A DNA stretch of 31,402 bases, taken from IMG/VR virus record IMGVR_UViG_3300044844_000923, positions 1 to 31,402 of that record. The stretch is one strand, 5' to 3'. This stretch comes from a virus. This document shows positions 14,564 through 20,846 of the stretch, one piece after another. Position 1 is the first letter of the stretch; each line of letters opens with the position of its first letter. The position numbers and the translations under genes were made by a program. The notes under the pieces were generated by a model. The model had not been told where the DNA came from and did not search any database. It saw only the letters and a program-made list of their open reading frames with translations.

Positions 14564-15233
14564 TGAATTTTTTATTAAATACTTTGGCTTGTGCCATAGT
14601 TAGTTGGTAATTAGTTTCAGAATCCACTGTTTTTAGCGTATTGCTGCCATTGTCAACGTGATTTACTATTGAGGTAGGTATAAGTAGGTGCTCCACATTA
14701 ATAGCCTTTAACTGTTCACGATATGCATCATCGGAACACCAAAAAGTACAACAATCGTCAAGGCCTCCGAGTTTATCCCAAAGCTTGCGAGTAAAAACGA
14801 TTGCCCAACCGGATAACTCTTTTGCTATTCCGTAACCGACAACTGGCTCAGTAGTTCTAAACCATTGCCTTTGACTTTGTGAGGTATGGCTGATAGGGGA
14901 GCAGGAAAATAGATCTTGGCTTTGGTAGTGTTTTAGGATTTCTTCAAACCAGTTTTCATCAAAAATAACATCATTATTAAACACTCCGATTAATTCATTT
15001 TTGTATTCACTAATACCAACGTTTGCAAAACCATTGTAGTTAAATGGCTTATCCAAATGAATTGTACTTACGCAATAAAATTGATTATAGAAAACGCCTT
15101 TTTGGCTTTCAACTACAATTATTTTAAAGTTTTCAGAACCTTTAGAATTCAATAAGCTATTCAAACAATTAGCAGTTAGTTGGTAGTGCTTGTCAGTTTT
15201 AGCATAGGATAAAATTACAATGTCTATTTTCAT
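14529..15233 (-). CDS. Glycosyltransferase family 2-like protein
   Basis: 234 residues on the minus strand. The GT-A pattern is I-V-I-L-S-Y (residues 5-10), N-Y-N-G-F-A-N-V-G-I (65-74), and the metal-binding V-F-N-N-D-V-I-F-D (84-92, Asn-Asn-Asp in place of D-x-D). A later G-Y-G-I-A-K-E-L-S-G-W-A-I-V-F-T-R-K-L-W-D-K-L-G-G-L-D fits the acceptor-side loop, with W-C-S-D-D-A-Y as the catalytic-base-like ED/DD. It overlaps both neighbours (4 bases with the upstream gene), giving a three-gene minus-strand operon. Confidence 0.8.
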   Translation of the reverse strand: MKIDIVILSYAKTDKHYQLTANCLNSLLNSKGSENFKIIVVESQKGVFYNQFYCVSTIHLDKPFNYNGFANVGISEYKNELIGVFNNDVIFDENWFEEILKHYQSQDLFSCSPISHTSQSQRQWFRTTEPVVGYGIAKELSGWAIVFTRKLWDKLGGLDDCCTFWCSDDAYREQLKAINVEHLLIPTSIVNHVDNGSNTLKTVDSETNYQLTMAQAKVFNKKFNANKFNLNKSS

Positions 15234-15820
15234 CTTCTTTTGTTTTTTAAGTGTTGTTGGGTTTCTGTAGTGGCTTGATGATAATTGTAGTAGTACAATG
15301 TTTCGCTTAAATTTAATTCTGTTTTGATTAATGGCGCCAATCGTTTACTGTAATCCGAATCCTCACCATAAAGAATATCTTTGTACTTAACCTGGAGTGC
15401 CAGTTCTCGTTTAACACACATTATGTGGTTTGGCAGCCTAAAATATCCGTCTGCAGTATTGAAGTCTATTGAATTTGAGATACTATAATGGCAGGGTTTG
15501 TACGGACCATCATTTAGGGAAACGTCCACAATAAAATTAATCACATCAACTCTATTTTCGTCAATGGCCTTAACTATTGCAGAAACATAATTTAGGCTTA
15601 TTTTATCATCATCATCAATAAAAGTTATGTAGTCACCTGCAGCAATTTCGACTAAATCATTCCTTTTTGTTCCTAGCATACGCTTTTTGTTGTCGTACAA
15701 ATAAAGCACCTCAACATCTTCTATCCCCTCTACTTGTCGATTTAATTCGTTTAATAATTCAATGGCTTTACCGTTGACAATTCTGGAGTGAACTCCGCAA
15801 ACTAAGATTGATAATTTCAT
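15230..15820 (-). CDS. Glycosyltransferase family 2-like protein (short)
   Basis: 196 residues on the minus strand. M-K-L-S-I-L-V-C-G-V-H-S-R is the N-terminal nucleotide-binding strand. L-G-T-K-R-N-D-L-V-E-I-A-A-G-D-Y-I-T-F-I-D-D-D-D (residues 49-72) contains the D-x-D-like group. The later L-Y-G-E-D-S-D-Y-S fits the catalytic ED motif. It is short for a GT2 enzyme but the core is complete. It is the first gene of the minus-strand operon, with a TAnnTTTG element only five bases before the ATG. Confidence 0.8.
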   Translation of the reverse strand: MKLSILVCGVHSRIVNGKAIELLNELNRQVEGIEDVEVLYLYDNKKRMLGTKRNDLVEIAAGDYITFIDDDDKISLNYVSAIVKAIDENRVDVINFIVDVSLNDGPYKPCHYSISNSIDFNTADGYFRLPNHIMCVKRELALQVKYKDILYGEDSDYSKRLAPLIKTELNLSETLYYYNYHQATTETQQHLKNKRR

Positions 15821-15824
15821 AATC

Positions 15825-15832
15825 CAAAAATA
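15825..15832 (-). promoter_or_regulatory. Minus-strand -7 element, probably giving a leaderless transcript
   Basis: Read on the minus strand the bases are TATTTTTG, an exact TAnnTTTG match, ending five bases before the ATG at 15820. Transcription would begin at or within a base or two of the start codon. No clear -33 element is seen in the A/T-rich upstream region. That region is shared with the plus-strand repeat at 15842-15866. Confidence 0.45.
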
Positions 15833-15841
15833 GTAAATAAT

Positions 15842-15866
15842 AGTATAAATTAGTATTTATTTTTAC
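15842..15866 (+). promoter_or_regulatory. 25-bp late-promoter-like repeat, copy 1
   Basis: These 25 bases are identical to 18997-19021. The core is AAATTAGTATTTATTTTTAC. It lies 22 bases before the ATG of the major tail protein candidate, and the second copy lies 28 bases before the capsid gene. No TTTG-type -33 box is visible, so a modified or phage-encoded transcription factor may be involved. Confidence 0.6.
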
Positions 15867-15888
15867 ATCAAACTTAAAAAAAAAGAAA

Positions 15889-16506
15889 ATGGCAATTACT
15901 TTATGTGGCTCATTAGTGAGCGAAAATATTTCACCTAGTTGTGATAATCCGATTTTAACTGGTATTGAATCGGTTGGTATGATATTAAACCGTGACGATG
16001 TTGATTTTGCAAACGTTGTTAAAAACGGAACTCGCAAAAATGTTATTGAGGATTTAGCAGTAAAGGTTGGTAAAAAAGCCTATTCTATTTATATCCCAAG
16101 CAACACGCCATTTAACGGTACAAAAATTTCAATGGCAACCGGAGTAAATTCAAACAAATTTAATTCAGAGGTAGCTTTTACCGTTTTAAATAATGATCCA
16201 GACGTAACTGCTGACATTATCGATGGTTTAGCAAACGGAACGTATGTTGTAGTTATCCAAAATAAATATAACAACACGGACAAAGCAAGTACGCCAAGCG
16301 ATTCTGTTTTCCAAGTATTTGGATTTGAGAAAGGATTACGTGCAACTGCTATCGAGAATGATAAATATTCTGCAGATACTGACGGTGGTTGGTCTGTAGT
16401 ATTAACGGAGGAATTGCACCCTAAAGCAGGACACTTCTTGTACAATACTGATTACGCTACAACTTTAGCACAATTTGAGGCGTTAACAAACGTTGCAACT
16501 TCTTAG
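15889..16506 (+). CDS. Probable major tail protein
   Basis: 205 residues with no cysteine apart from two near the N-terminus. The pattern is many short beta strands, Asn/Thr/Ser/Gly rich, with a moderate acidic character, as in tail-tube proteins. It has its own promoter-like repeat and an A-rich leader, consistent with very high expression. Placement before the connector and portal is unusual, since the tape measure is upstream across the glycosyltransferase island. The stop codon TAG overlaps the GTG of the next gene. A secondary capsid or decoration protein is the main alternative. Confidence 0.55.
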   Translation: MAITLCGSLVSENISPSCDNPILTGIESVGMILNRDDVDFANVVKNGTRKNVIEDLAVKVGKKAYSIYIPSNTPFNGTKISMATGVNSNKFNSEVAFTVLNNDPDVTADIIDGLANGTYVVVIQNKYNNTDKASTPSDSVFQVFGFEKGLRATAIENDKYSADTDGGWSVVLTEELHPKAGHFLYNTDYATTLAQFEALTNVATS

Positions 16507-16856
16507 TGAACAACCAAGACATATTTGATAATCTGAAAGCCCTGCAATTAAGGGCTTTTAGTTTATCTAAGCAGGACAAGAAAGATATTGAAAATTTATC
16601 ATTAGATTTGAAAATTGATTTTGTAAAGCGAAAGAATTGTCAGAATTGTTATGCCGACCAAATAATTAGATTACTAATTGAGGTTAAAAAAAGCCTTATT
16701 GTAGTTGAAAATTTAAACTGCCAGTATGTAGTTATCGGTGACAAAGACGTTACAATAAGAGGCGCAAGAATAAATAATAACACTATTACAGATGAGTTAG
16801 CGGAATGGCTTATTAGAGTTTATCCGTATCACTCGAAATACATTAAAAGAAAATGA
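16506..16856 (+). CDS. Hypothetical protein (116 aa)
   Basis: Starts at a GTG that shares its G with the preceding TAG stop, implying translational coupling to the major tail protein gene. The sequence is helical in its first half (NLKALQLRAFSLSKQDKKDIENLSLDL), then has a C-Q-N-C-Y-A-D-Q motif (about residues 41-47) that could bind a metal or form a disulfide. A charged second half ends YHSKYIKRK. It could be a tail-assembly chaperone by position, but no slippery frameshift extension is visible. Family not recognised. Confidence 0.6.
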   Translation: MNNQDIFDNLKALQLRAFSLSKQDKKDIENLSLDLKIDFVKRKNCQNCYADQIIRLLIEVKKSLIVVENLNCQYVVIGDKDVTIRGARINNNTITDELAEWLIRVYPYHSKYIKRK

Positions 16857-16966
16857 GTTTTATATTTGGATATGCAACGGGAATAGCTACAGTAATTGTA
16901 GCTTTAGTTATTTTAGTGGTAATCGGTAAAGCAAAACAAAGTTATGACAATTCTAAGCATAAGTGA
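16853..16966 (+). CDS. Small single-pass membrane protein (37 aa)
   Basis: ATG overlaps the preceding stop by four bases (ATGA). A short polar start is followed by a hydrophobic span of about 20 residues (Y-A-T-G-I-A-T-V-I-V-A-L-V-I-L-V-V-I-G) and a basic tail (KAKQSYDNSKHK). The topology should be N-out or N-in single-pass. The stop lies inside the start of the connector gene. The function is unknown; a role in assembly or in lysis timing is possible. Confidence 0.6.
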   Translation: MSFIFGYATGIATVIVALVILVVIGKAKQSYDNSKHK

Positions 16967-17486
16967 TTTAAAATTATTAATGGACGTTTCCTTTCACAAA
17001 AGGGACGAAACAATAACTGCAGCTATCGAGGCCGTTGAAATGTCGTATGTAAAAAAATATTTCAAAGACGATGTTTATACTTTCATTTTAAAAAACACTA
17101 TTGCATCACCAACTAATACCTTTGCGGATTTAATTGTTGACGGTGGCTTTTACGAGGACGAGGACGGAAAAGAATATTACATTAATGGATTAAATAAAAC
17201 GATTGCACTATTAGCTTATTGTGATTTATTAATTAATCAAACTGTAGTAACCCGGTTTGGAGCAAAAGATAAAACGGATAATTATTCCAGAACTCCAGAA
17301 TTTTCCAGTATATTAGAGCAAGTTAGCAGATACAGAAAAACAGCGTTGTTATATTTAGAAGATATTGATACTATGCTTAGAGTTTACAACATCACTCCAA
17401 GCGATACAGACATTACAGATTTATTAACTGCCTACCGTTTAGAATGTGTAGGCAAAATTGAGGGAATTTTGAACGAATGGATATAG
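16944..17486 (+). CDS. Head-tail connector-like protein (DUF6712-like)
   Basis: 180 residues, mainly helical, with helices separated by short loops: L-K-L-L-M-D-V-S-F-H-K-R-D-E-T-I (11-26), K-Y-F-K-D-D-V-Y-T-F-I-L, Y-Y-I-N-G-L-N-K-T-I-A-L-L-A-Y-C-D-L-L, and a C-terminal helix. The pattern and the position before the portal gene fit the DUF6712 family of head-tail connectors of Bacteroidota phages. It overlaps both the small membrane-protein gene and the portal gene. Confidence 0.55.
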   Translation: MTILSISDLKLLMDVSFHKRDETITAAIEAVEMSYVKKYFKDDVYTFILKNTIASPTNTFADLIVDGGFYEDEDGKEYYINGLNKTIALLAYCDLLINQTVVTRFGAKDKTDNYSRTPEFSSILEQVSRYRKTALLYLEDIDTMLRVYNITPSDTDITDLLTAYRLECVGKIEGILNEWI

Positions 17487-18454
17487 GTTTCGGAAAATAT
17501 AAAATAACTATTAGAAATACCAGTACTGCAATAGTATCTGGAGATTCAAAGGCATTAATAGTTGGAGGCAATATGTTTGGCAATCTAAACTTATTGACTA
17601 ATTATAAATTTGCCGATGTAATTTTGTATCAATTAATCCAGAAGATCATTGATGCAATGAGCGGTATTGTTTGGACGATGCAAGGAACTGAATTAACATT
17701 ATTGCAGGCTAATCTAAAAATCATTTTTGAAAAGAATTTTGGGGACTTTTACAAAGCCTTATACTTTAATGGTATGGCAGTATTCGTTGTTAAATTTGAT
17801 ACACAACACGTCAAGCTATTAAAGGAAAACAAGTATAAAATAGAAACGGATGGCTCAATAACTTTAGATAAAGAGTTTGAGGGTTACCGTGTTTTTATTA
17901 CCTATTCGGAAACCTATAAAATGTTTGGCAAAACAGATGCAGAAACTTGCAAGGATATGTTTGCTCACATTGATAATTTGATGAATGCAATAAATTGCAC
18001 TACAGAAAATTTAGGTGCAATGGGTATTTTAAGTCCCGAAAGTGTATCTGGAGTGATGTCAAATTTAGGGGAAAAGGAACGTGAAAAGTTACAAACTGAA
18101 TGGCGTGAAAAGTATGGTTTAAAGGTTGGTAAGTGGTCTATCTTAATGACTCAAACCCCAACTAAATTCCAACAAATTAATTTACCCATCAAGGATCTTG
18201 AACTAACACAAAAATTAGAGAATGCAGTTAAGATTCTAGCAGGCTATCACAAAGTACCTTATGAATTAGTTGCACTATCGGGACAAAGCACCTATGCAAA
18301 TAGAAAAGAGGCAATGAATGAATTAATCGATTTAACCTGCAAAGCTTATGCGAATAAATTATTTGATATTGCCAGTCAGATTTTCTTTACAAAACCTATT
18401 AAAGTAAATTACACATTTGAAAAAATAATTACAAACAATGGAACAACTATTTAA
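17477..18454 (+). CDS. Portal protein
   Basis: 325 residues. An N-terminal wing region is followed by a helical stem region, with an L-A-G-Y-H-K-V-P-Y-E-L-V-A-L-S-G-Q-S-T-Y-A-N-R-K-E-A motif (about 252-277), the common portal signature where K-V-P-x-x-L and Y-x-N are conserved. It would form the dodecameric channel for DNA entry and exit. It overlaps the protease gene by 17 bases. The length is short for HK97-type portals (about 380-430) but consistent with phages of this group. Confidence 0.8.
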   Translation: MDIGFGKYKITIRNTSTAIVSGDSKALIVGGNMFGNLNLLTNYKFADVILYQLIQKIIDAMSGIVWTMQGTELTLLQANLKIIFEKNFGDFYKALYFNGMAVFVVKFDTQHVKLLKENKYKIETDGSITLDKEFEGYRVFITYSETYKMFGKTDAETCKDMFAHIDNLMNAINCTTENLGAMGILSPESVSGVMSNLGEKEREKLQTEWREKYGLKVGKWSILMTQTPTKFQQINLPIKDLELTQKLENAVKILAGYHKVPYELVALSGQSTYANRKEAMNELIDLTCKAYANKLFDIASQIFFTKPIKVNYTFEKIITNNGTTI

Positions 18455-18995
18455 AATAAACAACGCAACGACTTACAAATTTGTTAAGTCTGGAGAAGAT
18501 GCAACAACTTTGAAATATATCATCAAGGGTGATGTGTCGCATTATGGAGTTAGAAACGAGAATTACGAAATAGACAACAAAGGTTGTTTTTCTAAACACT
18601 TAAAAAAAGTGAAAGAAAATAATTCTGCTATTCCATTGGTATTAAACCACAACGATTCGGATGCTGAAACTATTGGTAAATTTATCGAGTTTGAGGACGG
18701 AGATACTTACTTATGGGGTTCTGCAGAATTGGTTAAAACGCCATACATAATCAATGAGGTTGTACCAAAGATTGAGGCAGGAATTTATCCGTGCTTTAGT
18801 ACTTACGGTTGGGCAACGCAAGGCAGTTGGAATAACGAGAAAGAGGCGTTTATTGTGGACGAGGCGGTGTTAATGAATGTATCTCTGGTTTCGCAGGGTG
18901 CAGACCTTAGAGCAAAAGCAACTTTGCAGCAACTTAAAAACAAATTTGAGGTTAAAGAAACCACGAAAAAAACTTTTATTTTTAATTTTAAATAA
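18438..18995 (+). CDS. HK97-type prohead protease
   Basis: 185 residues. H in L-V-L-N-H-N-D (His71) and S in P-C-F-S-T-Y-G-W (Ser121) fit the catalytic pair of HK97-family prohead proteases (Peptidase S78). E-A-V-L-M-N-V-S-L-V-S-Q-G-A follows at 142-155. The enzyme trims the capsid protein's N-terminal delta domain and the scaffold. The gene overlaps the portal and is followed by the capsid gene after a 54-base spacer that contains the promoter-like repeat. Confidence 0.85.
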   Translation: MEQLFKINNATTYKFVKSGEDATTLKYIIKGDVSHYGVRNENYEIDNKGCFSKHLKKVKENNSAIPLVLNHNDSDAETIGKFIEFEDGDTYLWGSAELVKTPYIINEVVPKIEAGIYPCFSTYGWATQGSWNNEKEAFIVDEAVLMNVSLVSQGADLRAKATLQQLKNKFEVKETTKKTFIFNFK

Positions 18996-18996
18996 A

Positions 18997-19021
18997 AGTA
19001 TAAATTAGTATTTATTTTTAC
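18997..19021 (+). promoter_or_regulatory. 25-bp late-promoter-like repeat, copy 2
   Basis: This copy is identical to 15842-15866 and lies immediately after the protease stop codon, ahead of the capsid gene. It is the only other copy I found. An independent promoter here would raise the amount of capsid protein relative to portal and protease. A similar but shorter sequence, TCTATATTTTTAC, precedes the early genes at 24952-24964. Confidence 0.6.
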
Positions 19022-19049
19022 GACAATTAAAAACATAAAAACAACAACA

Positions 19050-20273
19050 ATGAAAAAAAATACAAAACTTGTTGCACTTTTTAAAGAATTAAAAAACTCT
19101 TTAAGTGCTGAAACCAAAACAGAAGTGATGGCAGCATTTGAGGCAGCTATTGCAGAGGCAGAATCTGCAGAGGCAGAAATTTCTAAAGATGATTTAATCT
19201 CTTTAGTTGAAGAAAAAATGTCGGGACTTGCAACTGTAGCACAAATAGCAGAAATGCAAAATATGATTAATAATAAATTCACTATGAAAAATACTAACGA
19301 ATATTTAAAAACTAAAAAATCTTTAACTGATTTTTACAACGTAATTAAAAACTCTAGTCGCGATACTTACAAAGAGAATTGGGCTAAGGTTTGTAAAACA
19401 GAAATCAAAAACGATATCGACCCAGATGGCGTTTTATTACCTGCAGCTATATCAACTGCAATTATTGATAATATCAATAAGGCAGGAACATTATTTTCTT
19501 TGTTAAACAAAACTGGCTTAAAAGCAATTAAGGTTCCAGTAAATACTTTAGCAGAAGATGAAACAACTGGTCGTGCAGGTCGCCACACAAAAGGAACTAC
19601 AAAGGACGCACAAGTTTGGGATTTAGCACCAAAAACAATTTTAGCGCAAGCAATTTTCAAATTGTTGCCAGTAGATTACGAAACTTTACGCCAAGTTGAA
19701 GATGAGGCTGCTTTAGTTCGTTACATCGTTGCTGAGTTAACTAACTTTTGGACTAAAGAGGTTGAAATGGCAATTTTAGTTGGGGACGGCCGTTCAACTT
19801 CTGATTCTCGTCACATCACTTCTTTTGAAACTATTGCGGTTTCAGCATCAACTCCTTACATTACAGTTGTGGATAACACGGCATCGCCTGCAGTACCTAC
19901 AATGGAATTAGTACGTGAGGCAGTAGATTCTATCGAGTCAGAGGGACGTTTAGTGTTAGTAATGTCTAAGCAAAACAAAACATTATTAGCAGAGCATATT
20001 TATGCAACTGGAGGAACAACTCGTTATGCGAGTGATGCTGAGTTAGCAGGTCAATTAGGTGTTGATAGTATCATCACTAACAAACACGTAACTGAGGCAA
20101 ATGGTGCTTTAGCTATTGTTATTGACGTTGACGCTTACAATGTTGTAGGTGATACTACTCCAGAACAAATCAATCAATACGACATCTATAAAAACCAAAA
20201 CGTTTTCGAATTAGTTGGTTTAGCAGGAGGTGGTTTAGTAAGATTGAAATCTGCGGCGGTTGTGAAACCATAA
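19050..20273 (+). CDS. Major capsid protein, HK97 fold
   Basis: 407 residues. Residues 1-80 are helical and acidic, rich in Ala and Glu (A-A-F-E-A-A-I-A-E-A-E-S-A), and look like the delta-domain scaffold cleaved by the protease. The remainder is a classic HK97-fold sequence: S-L-L-N-K-T-G-L-K-A-I-K-V-P-V, R-H-T-K-G-T-T, L-P-V-D-Y-E-T-L-R-Q, A-E-L-T-N-F-W-T-K-E-V-E-M-A-I-L-V-G-D-G, V-M-S-K-Q-N-K-T-L-L, G-V-D-S-I-I-T-N-K. The Met at about residue 97 (F-T-M-K-N-T) marks the end of the coiled region and lies near the likely cleavage site. Confidence 0.93.
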   Translation: MKKNTKLVALFKELKNSLSAETKTEVMAAFEAAIAEAESAEAEISKDDLISLVEEKMSGLATVAQIAEMQNMINNKFTMKNTNEYLKTKKSLTDFYNVIKNSSRDTYKENWAKVCKTEIKNDIDPDGVLLPAAISTAIIDNINKAGTLFSLLNKTGLKAIKVPVNTLAEDETTGRAGRHTKGTTKDAQVWDLAPKTILAQAIFKLLPVDYETLRQVEDEAALVRYIVAELTNFWTKEVEMAILVGDGRSTSDSRHITSFETIAVSASTPYITVVDNTASPAVPTMELVREAVDSIESEGRLVLVMSKQNKTLLAEHIYATGGTTRYASDAELAGQLGVDSIITNKHVTEANGALAIVIDVDAYNVVGDTTPEQINQYDIYKNQNVFELVGLAGGGLVRLKSAAVVKP

Positions 20274-20299
20274 AAATTAATTACAAATTTTTACCTATA

Positions 20300-20327
20300 A
20301 AGGGTGGGTTAACGCTCACCCTTTTTT
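20300..20327 (+). terminator. Intrinsic terminator after the capsid gene
   Basis: AAGGGTGGG (20300-20308) pairs with CGCTCACCCTT (20315-20323 after the loop TTAACG), forming a 9-bp stem that includes one G-U pair, followed by a T-run. This is the clearest intrinsic terminator in the window. It would partly separate capsid expression from the next gene, whose ATG is seven bases further on. Confidence 0.8.
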
Positions 20328-20333
20328 ATTAAG

Positions 20334-20846
20334 ATGAAAATAACTAAGACTACAAAACTATCTGAATGTTCAAGTATCATCACGCAAGATGATATAAATA
20401 CGATTGAAAGTAAAGTAGATGATAGTTACATAAAAAAGTTTCCTAGCATCGTCAATAATACCGTTGGTGAATTCATAATGTTGTTAAGAGGGGACCAGGA
20501 GTATTTAAAGGAATTCTTTTTGAAAAATGAAAATGATATTACGGTTTACGAATATTGCGCAAAAATAAAGCATCTAAAAAAGGAAATAACTAAGGTTGCA
20601 GACCACTTAAAAAGTCTAAGTACCAAACAGACGGTAAATGAGATTGAGGCTGCCAAAGGTGTCCTTTTCCCCTCTTTCGAGGAAAATATTTTGATATACT
20701 GCCAACAAAAGTTCTTTCTAAATTCAATAAGACAAGCGGAAGAAATTTTACTATGTGATTTTCTTTTGCTGAAAAAAAATGATATGGCAAATATTAAATT
20801 TGAAAAGAATTTAAGAAAAATAACCGAACCAAAATTTAAAAAATGA
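20334..20846 (+). CDS. Hypothetical protein downstream of capsid
   Basis: 170 residues, helical, with Lys/Glu-rich segments (K-H-L-K-K-E-I-T-K-V-A-D-H-L-K). The C-terminal half includes S-F-E-E-N-I-L-I-Y-C-Q-Q-K-F-F-L-N-S-I-R-Q-A-E-E-I. It lies between capsid and the neck/fibre gene, overlapping the latter by four bases. A head-completion or tail-assembly role is suggested by position only; I recognise no family. Confidence 0.65.
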   Translation: MKITKTTKLSECSSIITQDDINTIESKVDDSYIKKFPSIVNNTVGEFIMLLRGDQEYLKEFFLKNENDITVYEYCAKIKHLKKEITKVADHLKSLSTKQTVNEIEAAKGVLFPSFEENILIYCQQKFFLNSIRQAEEILLCDFLLLKKNDMANIKFEKNLRKITEPKFKK

